Under the pieces are notes generated by a model. That model saw only the letters and a list, made by a program, of their open reading frames with translations. It had not been told where the DNA came from and did not search any database. From the NCBI GenBank assembly GCA_903904815.1, contig CAIVDU010000086.1, positions 1 to 58,131 of the forward strand: a stretch of DNA of 58,131 nucleotides, read 5' to 3'. The position numbers and the translations under genes were made by a program. This stretch comes from an uncultured Armatimonadota bacterium (GTDB taxonomy: Bacteria > Armatimonadota > Fimbriimonadia > Fimbriimonadales > Fimbriimonadaceae). Shown piece after piece: positions 36,781 through 45,864 of the stretch; the stretch's first letter is position 1; each line of letters opens with the position of its first letter.

Positions 36781-37605
36781 GCGATTTCCTTGGTTTTTAG
36801 AGGCTGCCGCGCAAGCAGTCAGTCTTCGTGTCAGTTTGATAAGGTTTGTGTCGACGATGGCGCAACCTCACTCCGCACCGGGTAGCCACCAAAGCCGCCA
36901 AGGCGAGATCGACCGCAGTGCTCGGTATACCTAGAATGCCTGTAGTTCTGATAGGTGAACCAATATTCTCTACTTGCCGGGTCCAGTTTCCTGTCGCGCA
37001 CGTGAGTCCATGAAAGGGTTGAAACTCGTAGGCGATACACGCAAGCACGGAGCCGTCATCCCGACGCATGAGGGATCGAGTCCTCGCTGGGAAAACACGC
37101 ACTCAAGTGTTTGAAAGTTAGCTCACCACCCCTAAGCCCCCACCGTCGTGAACAAACCGAACATCCCGACAAGCCCAAACAACGATCCACGAGGGCAACT
37201 GTAGAGCGGTTGTGTCTGTTAACCACCGGTTGCGATGCTCCGGCGTCGCTACCCGGGGTGCAGATCCGAGGGCAATCGTCTACCCCGGATGGGCTTGTCA
37301 TTACCTACATTTTGTGGCCACTTTGAACCTGCGAGTTAGCTGCTGCATTGTAAACCAGGCCCTCCACATCAGCGTAGCGGTGCGATGGGGAGGGAAGGGA
37401 GGGGGAAATCAGCCATTCTGCGTCGCGAAAGCGACTCCAAATCGAGTCTGAAACCGAAGAAAAAGATGCGGGCAAGGATAAGTCTGGATGGGGGTTGTGA
37501 CAACTCAGACAAATAGCGAAGCGCCTTCCACGATTCTCTGGAACCCTCACCGACCATATCGTGGACTCCTATGCGGTGCAACGCAACAAGTTGTAACATC
37601 AGCAC
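36781..37605. other. 825-base gene-poor region with one dispersed repeat
   Basis: No coding region is supported on either strand; the open frames are short and change composition irregularly. It contains repeat copy C (37359-37443). CCGTCATCCCGA (37053-37064) and CCTAGAAT (36930-36937) echo words seen at 28554 and 28577, so other short repeats may be present. It lies upstream of the half-GH74 gene. No trace of the missing first half of GH74 was recognised here. Confidence 0.5.
37359..37443. repeat. Dispersed GC-rich repeat, copy C
   Basis: GGCCCTCCACATCAGCGTAG and GCGGTGCGATGGGGAGGG precede GGGGGAAATCAGCCATTCTG and CGTCGCGAAAGCGACTCCAA. The CTGCGTCGC...GCGAC...CAAAT part matches copy A most closely. 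Most degraded of the three copies. Confidence 0.45.
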
Positions 37606-38598
37606 GTGCTCGCCATCCTATCGCTCCTCACCCTTAGCCTGTCCCAATCGACGACCGCCCCCGTTCCGCAACCTTATCGCTGGGCAAATGTGGTGATCGG
37701 GAGTGAAACTGGGAAGGACGTGATCGATTTGGTAAGCCCCCGCGAAGGGTCCCACTTGATCTCCGGTTTTCGAGGAATCGGCGGGTTCACCCACTTCGAC
37801 CTAAACCACGGTCCCGCGAAAACCACCGCAGACGCCAAACTCGATGACACCGAAAGTCTCTCCTGGGCCGTGGACTGTCCGCTACTCGTGGCACGAGCAG
37901 GTAAGGGCGCATCCCAAAATGGGCAGTACACCGATGACGGCGGAGCCACATGGAACGGATTTGCCGCCGAACCTCCCGAAGCCCGCGGAGGATCCATCGT
38001 TTTCAACTCCACCGCTCAAGTGCTCGTCTGGTCTACCGGTGGCTCCACCTGGCGCAGCTTCGATTTCGGCAAGTCATGGAATAAGTCCCAAGGCTTGACA
38101 GGCAACGCGGATTTGGTCGCCGACGGTGTCACCCCAACCCGAACCTACGCACTGTCTGGCTCCAAACTCTACTCAAGCGATGACACCGGAGGTAGTTTCC
38201 AGCCAGTCGCTTCAGTCGGACTCCCAACCGAGCATGAGCGAATGCGCGCCACCGAATACCAAGTCGGCGACCTCTGGCTCCCCTCCCATATCGGCCTATT
38301 CCATAGCACCGATGCCGGAAAACTATTCGAAAAGCTCCCCCATATCGATTCCGCCGAGAGCGTCGGTTTCGGCAAGCCTCCGACCGGCAAGCGATACCCG
38401 ACCCTCTTCATAAGCGGCCAAATCGACGGAACCGTCGGCGTCTTCCGCTCAGACGACGAGGGCCAAACCTGGACCCGCATCTCCAACCCGTCTAACCCCA
38501 ATACAGTCCACGGAGTCGTCACCGGTGACTCCCGAATCTACGGCAGAGTTTACGTCGGAACCAAAGGCCAAGGCATCTGGTACGGCGACCCGAAGTAG
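37606..38598 (+). CDS. Half-length GH74-like beta-propeller protein, probably catalytically inactive
   Basis: 330 residues from a GTG at 37606 with a signal peptide (LAILSLLTLSLSQSTT). The whole mature part matches the C-terminal half of GH74 xyloglucanases: VIDLVSPREGSHLISGFRG corresponds to the segment before the second GDIGGF motif, and the end has RSDDEGQTWTRISNP, GVVTGDSRIYGRVYVGTKG and GIWYGDPK. GH74 enzymes are about 700 residues with two propellers and one catalytic Asp in each. Here the first propeller is absent, and in FRGIGGFTH a Gly (about residue 57) stands where the second Asp is expected. It may bind xyloglucan instead of cutting it, or be a degraded gene. The direct join of signal peptide to domain argues for a maintained gene. 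Confidence 0.75.
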   Translation: MLAILSLLTLSLSQSTTAPVPQPYRWANVVIGSETGKDVIDLVSPREGSHLISGFRGIGGFTHFDLNHGPAKTTADAKLDDTESLSWAVDCPLLVARAGKGASQNGQYTDDGGATWNGFAAEPPEARGGSIVFNSTAQVLVWSTGGSTWRSFDFGKSWNKSQGLTGNADLVADGVTPTRTYALSGSKLYSSDDTGGSFQPVASVGLPTEHERMRATEYQVGDLWLPSHIGLFHSTDAGKLFEKLPHIDSAESVGFGKPPTGKRYPTLFISGQIDGTVGVFRSDDEGQTWTRISNPSNPNTVHGVVTGDSRIYGRVYVGTKGQGIWYGDPK

Positions 38599-38726
38599 AC
38601 CGCGAGTAGCCGCTTGCACCGCGCGGTTACCAGACTCACTCGACGACCAAACAGGTGAATACAAAGACGCAAGGCCTCACAAGTCCATCGGTGTAGCCCC
38701 TTCCAAATTTCGCAAAGAATAGGGCA

Positions 38727-39223
38727 CTAGGGGTTTTCTCGCATTCGCCGAAGGAAATCGACGGGGTCAAGAACGGTCAGGCCTGGAAACCTTTCGTGAA
38801 AAAGAGCACCATTCTCAGTCTCTGGGTTCATGAGGTCAAGCAAGTCACGGTCTCGGCTAGTCAGGTAAGTCGCATTAGCGGCGATTGCTAGGTCGATGTA
38901 AACTTCGTCGTCCTTGTCTAGTGCTAGATCAAAGACGTGGGCAGGCTCAGCGGCAATAGTAGACCGCATGCGGGTCAAGGCCATAAAACCCGAGATGACA
39001 TCTTCGCTGAGATAAGCCCGATACTTCGCCCTTCGGCTCAATCTTTTCAAGACTTCCTCAATCTCGGCGAGGGTGCTCTCGGTAAGCCAGAGTTCGACTG
39101 CCCCTTGGTCGACCAGACCGAAGCATGCGAATGCCGGTCCGGACCGCTGAGAAGCGCCTGAATGAACAGGTTCGCGTCGAAGACGACTCGAATTGGCCTA
39201 TCGGCTAGCGATTCTTCGGACAA
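38727..39223 (-). pseudogene. PIN-domain toxin gene with a one-base frameshift
   Basis: Reading from a TTG at 39223, 12 bases after the antitoxin stop, gives LSEESLADRPIRVVFDANLF and IQALLSGPDRHSHA, then loses the frame. The next frame continues FGLVDQGAVELWLTESTLAE and IEEVLKRLSRRAKYRAYLS, then KDDEVYIDLAIAANATYLTS and RDRDLL, to 38727. Together they form a complete PIN nuclease of the TIGR00305 type with the conserved acidic residues (FDAN, LAEIEE, DxxDxxI, SRDRD). The frame break lies near 39119-39127 (GCATGC) and equals one missing base. It is either an inactivated toxin or a sequence error. The remaining frame from 39050 alone lacks the first Asp. Confidence 0.75.
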
Positions 39224-39235
39224 TCTCTGAAAGAC

Positions 39236-39532
39236 CTACTTTGCGGATTGGTCAGAATTCCTTCGTCGCCCTAAGCGGACCTCCGAGAGTGCTTCCTCGA
39301 CATCGGCGGCAATTTCGTCGTCGCTAAGACCACTTAGAATCGCACTATCATGAAGACCGCCGAATAGGCTCCTGATACCATCTGAAAACGATGGAACCTC
39401 GCCCAGTATGTCCTTGCGGATAAGATCTCGCACGTACTCGGAACGGTCGGCGTAGTGCCTGCCTTTCCACCGTTCGTCAATTCGGCTAAGCAGCTCGTCT
39501 GAGAGGCCTGAAATTTTGATCGTATGAGCCAT
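39236..39532 (-). CDS. Ribbon-helix-helix antitoxin
   Basis: 98 residues. The N-terminal TIKISGLSDELLSRIDERWK and YADRSEYVRDLIRKDI form a ribbon-helix-helix DNA-binding unit (residues about 4-42). The C-terminal part, with DDEIAADVEEALSEVRLGRR, is the likely toxin-binding tail. Ribosome site AGGAAAA before the ATG at 39532. The PIN toxin gene follows 12 bases after the stop. A palindrome inside the promoter suggests autoregulation. Confidence 0.85.
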   Translation of the reverse strand: MAHTIKISGLSDELLSRIDERWKGRHYADRSEYVRDLIRKDILGEVPSFSDGIRSLFGGLHDSAILSGLSDDEIAADVEEALSEVRLGRRRNSDQSAK

Positions 39533-39558
39533 GAGCTTTTCCTGTTGCGCTTATGACC

Positions 39559-39587
39559 ATTATAGGGCCTAATCATGGCCATGAAAA
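39559..39587 (-). promoter_or_regulatory. Toxin-antitoxin promoter with palindromic operator
   Basis: On the minus strand TTTTCA (39587-39582) and a perfect TATAAT (39564-39559) are 17 bases apart. The 12-bp perfect palindrome TCATGGCCATGA (39573-39584) fills the spacer. The -10 ends 26 bases before the antitoxin ATG. This is a typical arrangement for autorepression by an RHH antitoxin. Confidence 0.6.
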
Positions 39588-39964
39588 GACCTAAACCAGC
39601 GCTAGGCTAAAGATCCTTCGATTCTCCAAATTGTTCGGAACTCTAAGTTCGCAGCTCCTGTGATTTGCCGGAAACCTTGCCCTCAAAGCTGATCAAGCCA
39701 AAGTTCAAATTTACCCGCTTTACGCAAGGTGTCTGACACTTCAAGCGCGAGCGCAGCTAGACCACAACATAAGGTGATCACGAGCACCAAACCCTAACCA
39801 TCGTCGGAGCCCAATTCATCGAGCGAGTATAGGTGACAACTTAATTTTTGCATCCCCTCCGTCAAGTCAGTCGATCACGACACAACCTCACCCTGGAACA
39901 CCTCGCACAAGCTTACGTTTCAGCGCGGAGCCTGATATGATGGGGCACTGCGGGCCCGTCAGCG
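39588..39964. other. Intergenic region upstream of the ABC transporter operon; no gene seen
   Basis: About 377 bases. The odd palindrome GTGTC-T-GACAC is at 39729-39739. An extended -10-like TGATATGAT is at 39933-39941 (weak TTACGT 17 bases upstream), 23 bases before the ATG at 39965, and may be the operon promoter. No coding or RNA gene recognised. Confidence 0.4.
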
Positions 39965-41293
39965 ATGTCAAAACTGAGCGATTTATTAATCCCCGGACTG
40001 ATTTCGCTGTCCCTGCTCGCCCTTGTCGGTACCGAGCTTCGCGCTCATCCCAAAGAAGACGCAACGCGAACACACATCGCAGTGTGGGTCGGATGGAGTG
40101 GGTTTGAGTACGACGCCTTTCAAAGCGTCGTCAACGACTACAACAAGTCGCAAAACAAGATCTTCGTGGATCTTCTTTCGATCACCGGCAACTCGACCAA
40201 AACCCTCATCAGCACCTCCGCCGGCATCCCACCCGAGATCTCCTTGCTCAGCGGCGCCGAGATCCCCCAATTTGCTGACGCTGGCGCCATCGACGTGCTC
40301 GACGACGAATGCAAAAAGCACGGCTGGACCCAAGACAAATATGTCCCCGGCTACTGGGATGTCCTCCAGTACCAGGGCCACACGATGGCCCTCCCCGCCA
40401 CGCCCTCGACCGTTGCCCTCCACTACAACGTCGACATCCTGAAACGTGCCGGGTACGCCAAGCCGCCGGAAACCCTTGAGGAGATGGACGAAATGGTCAA
40501 CAAAATCACGACGACCGAGCATGGCAAGGTGAAGTTGGCCGGATTTCTGCCGCAGGAACCAGGTTGGTGGACGTGGTGTTGGGGACCCTTTTTTGGCGGC
40601 CAACTTTGGGATGGCAAATCCAAGATTACGATGAATACCCCGGAGAACCTTCGGGCGATGAAGTGGGTGGAGTCATTTAGCAAGCGGTTTGGGCCAGCCC
40701 AAATTCAATCGTACAAGAGCGGATTCGGTGTTTTTGCCTCACCCCAAAACGCCTTTCTTGCCGATAAAGTGGCCATGGAAATCCAAGGCGTTTGGATGCA
40801 CAACTTTATTCAAAAGTACAACCCCAAACTCCGGTGGGGAGCCGCGCCCTTTCCCTACCCGAAGGATCGGCCAGACCTGAAAGGGCATACAGTCATCGAC
40901 CAAGACATCTTTGTCCTTTTAAAAAACTGTAAGCACCGAGAAGAGGCGATCGACTTCTTGGATTACTTGCAACACCAGGGACCAATGGAGAAACTTTGCC
41001 TTGGCCAAAAGAAGTCTTCGCCGTTACGAGTCAAGTCCCCCGAGTTCTGGGCGAAGCAAGACAATCCGTATATCCACCTGTTCGACGACATGGCCTATCA
41101 CAAGGGCAGTTTTGCCACGCCCAAAATCGGCATCTGGGCCGAATATGGCGCGGAAATCGCGAGCGTTTTGGATGAGGTCTCGCTGCTGCAAACGACTCCC
41201 GAAGATGCGTTGAAGGCGATTGACGCACGAATGCAGCCCAAGCTAGATCAATACCTAAGCCGTCTAGAGAAGAGGAGAAAGGCCGAAAAATGA
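39965..41293 (+). CDS. Sugar ABC transporter substrate-binding protein
   Basis: 442 residues with a cleavable signal peptide (LISLSLLALVGTELRA) and no lipobox Cys, so a soluble periplasmic protein is expected. It has the family 1 extracellular solute-binding fold: VWVGWSGFEYDAFQSVVNDYN at the start, ALPATPSTVALHYNVDILKRAG in the hinge region, and VAMEIQGVWMHNF with the PFPYPKD segment. It feeds the two permeases that follow with 4-base (ATGA) and 1-base overlaps. The sugar cannot be predicted; oligosaccharides from the surrounding glycosidases are plausible. Confidence 0.9.
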   Translation: MSKLSDLLIPGLISLSLLALVGTELRAHPKEDATRTHIAVWVGWSGFEYDAFQSVVNDYNKSQNKIFVDLLSITGNSTKTLISTSAGIPPEISLLSGAEIPQFADAGAIDVLDDECKKHGWTQDKYVPGYWDVLQYQGHTMALPATPSTVALHYNVDILKRAGYAKPPETLEEMDEMVNKITTTEHGKVKLAGFLPQEPGWWTWCWGPFFGGQLWDGKSKITMNTPENLRAMKWVESFSKRFGPAQIQSYKSGFGVFASPQNAFLADKVAMEIQGVWMHNFIQKYNPKLRWGAAPFPYPKDRPDLKGHTVIDQDIFVLLKNCKHREEAIDFLDYLQHQGPMEKLCLGQKKSSPLRVKSPEFWAKQDNPYIHLFDDMAYHKGSFATPKIGIWAEYGAEIASVLDEVSLLQTTPEDALKAIDARMQPKLDQYLSRLEKRRKAEK

Positions 41294-42168
41294 TGCGTCG
41301 CAAAGAAGCGAGGGCAGGTTTTCTATTCGCGTTGCCGTGGTTATTCGGGCTGCTCGCGTTCATGTTTTATCCACTGCTGATGTCGCTCTACTACTCGTTT
41401 TGCGACTACTCGGCCTTGAGATCGCCGGTCTGGATCGGAACCGACAACTATGCCGAGCTTTTTCACGACGAGGTCTTCTGGACCTGCGTCAAGAACACCC
41501 TCTTCTATGCCTGCTTCTCCTTGCCTCTCGGGATGGCAATGGCCATCGGTTTGGCGATGCTGCTGAACACAAACGTCAAAGGCATGACCGTCTACCGGAC
41601 GATCTTCTTTATCCCGTCGTTGGTGCCGATGGTCTCCCTTGCCATGCTATGGCTCTGGATTCTGAATGGGGACTACGGGGTCCTCAATAACGCACTGGCG
41701 ACGTTCGGGATCAAGGGCCCCAACTGGTTAAGCGACATCGCTTGGACCAAACCCGCGCTGATCCTCATGAGCGTGTGGGGCGTCGGCAACTCAATGCTGA
41801 TCTACCTAGCCAGCCTTCAGGATGTTCCCACCTCATTACTGGAAGCCTCTGAGTTGGACGGCGCCAGTGCCTGGCAAAAAACGCGTAACGTCACTCTGCC
41901 GATGATCTCGCCAGTGATTCAATTCAATATGGTCATGGGAATCATCGGGTCGCTCCAGGTCTTTGCGATCCCGTTTGTCATGTTCCCGGCCGGTATTCCC
42001 GCCCGGTCCACCTACTTCTATGCGATGTATCTCTACGACAACGCCTTTGTCTATAGCCGCATGGGCTACGCCAGCGCCATGGGCTGGATACTGTTCATCG
42101 TCATTCTGTTGTTGACCCTGATCGCCCTCAAGCTGAGCAACAAGCACGTTCACTACGGAGGCGTGTAG
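41290..42168 (+). CDS. Sugar ABC transporter permease (MalF type)
   Basis: 292 residues with six membrane helices, N-terminal ARAGFLFALPWLFGLLAFMFY and the EAA loop EASELDGASAWQKTRNVTLPM (about 188-208) that docks the ATPase. The start overlaps the binding-protein stop by 4 bases (ATGA) and the stop overlaps the next start. No ATPase gene lies in the operon, so a shared MsmX-like ATPase must be encoded elsewhere. Confidence 0.92.
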   Translation: MMRRKEARAGFLFALPWLFGLLAFMFYPLLMSLYYSFCDYSALRSPVWIGTDNYAELFHDEVFWTCVKNTLFYACFSLPLGMAMAIGLAMLLNTNVKGMTVYRTIFFIPSLVPMVSLAMLWLWILNGDYGVLNNALATFGIKGPNWLSDIAWTKPALILMSVWGVGNSMLIYLASLQDVPTSLLEASELDGASAWQKTRNVTLPMISPVIQFNMVMGIIGSLQVFAIPFVMFPAGIPARSTYFYAMYLYDNAFVYSRMGYASAMGWILFIVILLLTLIALKLSNKHVHYGGV

Positions 42169-43019
42169 TGATGAACCCCAAAAAGCTGACGACGACGCTG
42201 ACTCACTTCGCACTCGTGACGCTGTCTTGCCTCTTTTTATTCCCGTTTCTCTGGCTTCTGGATACCGCCGTGAAACCGATTAGCGAGACGATGAGACAGC
42301 CTCCGGTCTGGATTCCCAGCAAGTTTGAATTCGGCAATTTCTGGGAAGCCGTCAACTATGGCTCGGATAAGGTCGGCTACATTCCGTTTCTCGTTTACGC
42401 ACAAAACACACTGATGCTGGCAATCCTCGTGGTGACCGGAACGGTGGTTTCTAACGCCATCGTTGCTTACTCGTTTGCCCGCGTTCGATGGTGGGGTCGA
42501 GACATCGTCTTCGCGGTGACCTTGGCGACGATGATGGTCCCGTTCCCCGTCATGATGGTTCCGACATTCACGATCTTCAAGCACCTCAACTGGATCGGCA
42601 CCTACCGTCCGCTTTGGGTTCCCGCTTGGTTCGGAAGCGCCTTCTCGATCTTCCTCCTAAGGCAGTTCTTCAAAACGATTCCTTTTGAACTGTCTGAAGC
42701 GGCCAAGATCGACGGCGCCGGAGAATGGACGATTTTCCGAAGCATTATTCTGCCCCTCAGTAAACCAGCCCTGTCCGTGGTCGCCCTCTTCTCGTTTATG
42801 GGAACCTGGAACGACTTCCTGGGGCCGCTCATCTACCTTCTGCGCCAGGAGACTTTCACCCTTTCGCTCGGATTGGAGTTCTATCACAGTAAAGCGGGCG
42901 GTACTGAATGGAACTTGCTGATGGCGGCAACTAGCATTGTGATCTTGCCGGTCTTGGTGGTCTTCTTCTTCTGCCAAAAGCAGTTTATCAAGGGAATTTC
43001 GATCACCGGTATTAAGTGA
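42168..43019 (+). CDS. Sugar ABC transporter permease (MalG type)
   Basis: 283 residues; GTG at 42168 or ATG at 42171. N-terminal LVTLSCLFLFPFLWLLDTAV, then LMLAILVVTGTVVSNAIVAY and the EAA loop LSEAAKIDGAGEWTIFRSIIL (about 181-201), characteristic of MalG-type subunits. It forms the translocation pore with the preceding permease. The YncE/phosphoesterase gene starts about 60 bases downstream and may belong to the same transcript. Confidence 0.92.
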   Translation: MMNPKKLTTTLTHFALVTLSCLFLFPFLWLLDTAVKPISETMRQPPVWIPSKFEFGNFWEAVNYGSDKVGYIPFLVYAQNTLMLAILVVTGTVVSNAIVAYSFARVRWWGRDIVFAVTLATMMVPFPVMMVPTFTIFKHLNWIGTYRPLWVPAWFGSAFSIFLLRQFFKTIPFELSEAAKIDGAGEWTIFRSIILPLSKPALSVVALFSFMGTWNDFLGPLIYLLRQETFTLSLGLEFYHSKAGGTEWNLLMAATSIVILPVLVVFFFCQKQFIKGISITGIK

Positions 43020-43081
43020 TTTCGGCGATTCCCGCCTCAATATGTTAACGCTTGCGTTTCTTCTTGAGGATCGAAACGTCG

Positions 43082-45772
43082 ATGAGGCAAACTGGCCGGG
43101 TGATCGCTTCGCTGCTTGCGCCGTTGGCCCTTAGCCTCGCTCAGAAACCGGTTTACTTCTCCGCCCCTGCGGGAAGCCAAACGTCGGTGGTTCGTCCCGG
43201 GGGGCTGACGATTCTTCCCAACGGACGTTTCCTCACTCCGCTTGGCTCCCGAATCTATGGAGGCGAAAACTGCTGGAACATCGTTCTTGCCCCCAATCAC
43301 CAAACGGCAGCCCTTTTCTATAACGGCGGGCTCGCCATATTCGCCGACGTCAACCATCCCTCGAAGCCTGAGACGAAGGTCTGGACCGGCGAAGCCGCGT
43401 TTTGTGGTCAGTTCACTCCGGATGGAAAGACCCTCGTGATCAGCTCCGGAGAGAAAGGCGGAATCGAATTACTTCCTCTCGATCACCTCGACCTGGCCAA
43501 GCTCATTCCCGGAAACGTGAACGGCGCGAAGGGCTCCTACATGAACGATCTGGCGCTGTCCCCCGACGGCGCCTTCTGCTACGGAGTCGACGTCGCAAAC
43601 CAGGACCTGGTGACCTTCGATCTGGCCAAGGCAACCGTCGTTTCAAGGCGGAAGGCCGGTCGCCAGCCCTATGCGGTAGCACTCAGTCCAGACGGCAAGC
43701 AAGCCTTTGTCGCAAACATCGGCATCTTTAACTACAGCCCGATCGCCAAGACCACCGATCCCAAGTTTCACCGAGCTGGGCTGTCCCACCCGCCCTTTTC
43801 CTTCCCGAGCAAAGAGTCTAAAGAGGGCACGGAGGTCGAAGGACGTCACGTTCCCGGAGTCGGCGATCCCAACGTCCCCGATGCTCACTCGGTTTTCGAG
43901 TACAGCCTATCCACGCCGGACCAACCCCAAAAGGTTGCTCAAGCGAACTGCGGCATCTTGGTCCATGCCCCCGCCGAGCGAGGTAAATCCGTCGGTGGAA
44001 GCGCACCTTGCGCCCTCGCATTCGGCGATGGCAAGCTGTTCGTAGCCAATAGCAACAACGATACGGTCCAGGTTTTCACCGGCAACGGTCTCAAGCTGAT
44101 CAACACGATTCGGTTGACCCCCTCGCCCCTCGTCAAGGGACTGCGAGGCGTGAATCCAGACGGGCTCGCTTTGGATGCAGACGGCAAAACACTGTTCGTT
44201 TGCGAAGCCGGGATCAACGCAATCGCCGCCGTCGACGTCGCTTCCGGACGCGTCCAGTATCAAATCCCCACCGGATGGTTCCCCAGCAGCGTTCGCGTCG
44301 TCGGCCCGGGCAAGATCGCCGTCAGTTGTCTATTCGGAATCGGGCAGGGCCCGAGAGGGCGCAAAACACCGAGATTGCCTTCCGACGAGCGCTACGGAAT
44401 GACCGAAATCCCAGGCTTGGCCAGCGTGATCGAACTCCCGACGACGAGCGATGCGAAGAAGCAGCTTTCTCAGCAGGTTCTTGAGAACAACGGCATCGTC
44501 GCCAAGGTCCCGCCATCCGACCCGTCCCCGATTCCGACCCAGCCCGGAGTCAAGAGCAACGACATCAAGTACGTCGTCTACATCACCAAAGAGAACCACA
44601 CTTTCGACGGGATCTTCGGTGAGCTCGAGCACGCCAACGGCGAGCCCTCCTACGCCGAGTTCGGAGAGCACGGGTGGATCCGCGAGAAGAAGGGCGTCGA
44701 TGACCGTGCGGCCATCATGCCCAACCACCTGAAGTTGGCCCGCCAGTTCTCGATCAGCGACAACTTCTATCTCGAGCCCGGATACAGTGGCGACGGCCAC
44801 CGATGGCTCGTCGGAGACTATGCCAGTCTTTGGGAGACCAAACTCTACTACTCCGGCTGGAACTTCTCTGCCGACCCGGCCAATCCCGGTCGCATGGTCT
44901 CCTTCGGTTCGAACGGCTCCCAAATTCCTGAGGACTACGAAGAGAACGGTTCGATGTGGGAGCACCTGGACTCGCACGGCGTATCGATTCGCAACTACGG
45001 GGAAGGCTTCGAGTTCCCAGGCGTCGACGAAGGCATCGGGACCACCAAGACCGGCGCTATCGAACCACTCAACATCCCCATCGGAAAGGTTCTTTGGAAA
45101 AACACTTGCTGGGACTTTCCGATCTTCAACACCGAGATTCCCGACGTCGCTCGCTTCGAGTGGTTCAAAGAGGACCTGGAAAAGAATTACGTGAAGAAGG
45201 GCAAGTCCATCCCTCAGTTCATCAACATCTGTTATTGCAACGACCACGGGACCGGAGCGCGCCCTAACGACGGCTACCCGTACGGGTGCTCGTACATGGC
45301 CGACAACGACCTTGCGCTGGGTAAGACCCTTGAGTACCTATCGTCACTTCCGGAGTGGAAGAACATGGCCGTTTTTGTGACGCAGGACGATCCGGGCGGG
45401 GACGACGACCACGTGGACCACATTCGATCGTATGTTCTGGCGCTCGGACCGTGGGCCAAGAAGGGCTACGTCAGCCACGTCCATAACTCGTTCATGTCGG
45501 TTCAGAAGACGATCTACGAAATCTTCGGCTGCGGCCCGAACAACCTGTTCGATGCCCTGGTGAGCGACCTTCGCGACATGTTCACAACTCAGGTGGACAC
45601 GAAGCCATACAAGGCACTCGACTCCGATCCGAAAGTCTTCGTCGCTTCTAAGGCCTACCGAGTGAACGATCCCCAGTATCAAAAACGCCGCTTCATGCGC
45701 CCCTCGATGACCATGGACGACCCCGCGTTCATCGAAAAAATGCGCCAAGGCAACGACCCCCACGACCACTAG
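43082..45772 (+). CDS. Secreted bifunctional YncE-like beta-propeller/phosphoesterase
   Basis: 896 residues from the ATG at 43082; a TTG at 43052 is the longer alternative. Signal peptide QTGRVIASLLAPLALSLAQ. Residues about 30-460 form a YVTN-type propeller (LALSPDGAFCYGVDVANQDL, KLFVANSNNDTVQVFTGNG). Residues about 490-870 form an alkaline-phosphatase-superfamily phosphoesterase: YVVYITKENHTFDGIFGELE, ISDNFYLEPGYSGDGHRWLV and the metal-binding VTQDDPGGDDDHVDHIRSYV. This composition recurs in soil bacteria, and its substrate is not established. It lies directly downstream of a sugar importer on the same strand. Confidence 0.9.
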   Translation: MRQTGRVIASLLAPLALSLAQKPVYFSAPAGSQTSVVRPGGLTILPNGRFLTPLGSRIYGGENCWNIVLAPNHQTAALFYNGGLAIFADVNHPSKPETKVWTGEAAFCGQFTPDGKTLVISSGEKGGIELLPLDHLDLAKLIPGNVNGAKGSYMNDLALSPDGAFCYGVDVANQDLVTFDLAKATVVSRRKAGRQPYAVALSPDGKQAFVANIGIFNYSPIAKTTDPKFHRAGLSHPPFSFPSKESKEGTEVEGRHVPGVGDPNVPDAHSVFEYSLSTPDQPQKVAQANCGILVHAPAERGKSVGGSAPCALAFGDGKLFVANSNNDTVQVFTGNGLKLINTIRLTPSPLVKGLRGVNPDGLALDADGKTLFVCEAGINAIAAVDVASGRVQYQIPTGWFPSSVRVVGPGKIAVSCLFGIGQGPRGRKTPRLPSDERYGMTEIPGLASVIELPTTSDAKKQLSQQVLENNGIVAKVPPSDPSPIPTQPGVKSNDIKYVVYITKENHTFDGIFGELEHANGEPSYAEFGEHGWIREKKGVDDRAAIMPNHLKLARQFSISDNFYLEPGYSGDGHRWLVGDYASLWETKLYYSGWNFSADPANPGRMVSFGSNGSQIPEDYEENGSMWEHLDSHGVSIRNYGEGFEFPGVDEGIGTTKTGAIEPLNIPIGKVLWKNTCWDFPIFNTEIPDVARFEWFKEDLEKNYVKKGKSIPQFINICYCNDHGTGARPNDGYPYGCSYMADNDLALGKTLEYLSSLPEWKNMAVFVTQDDPGGDDDHVDHIRSYVLALGPWAKKGYVSHVHNSFMSVQKTIYEIFGCGPNNLFDALVSDLRDMFTTQVDTKPYKALDSDPKVFVASKAYRVNDPQYQKRRFMRPSMTMDDPAFIEKMRQGNDPHDH

Positions 45773-45864
45773 TCGGTCTGATTAACTCGGACGGACCCAC
45801 ATCTTCAACGCCAGACTTCGAGAAATCGCAGCTGACGTTGAAGGAAGTCTGGTGTCGGGCGTCC

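Noticed and set aside
28699-37443. CRISPR array
   Set aside because: The repeats are three far-separated copies, not regularly spaced units with spacers.
44330-45247. 305-residue minus-strand open frame
   Set aside because: Antisense shadow of the phosphoesterase domain; Val/Asp/Leu-biased composition without motifs.
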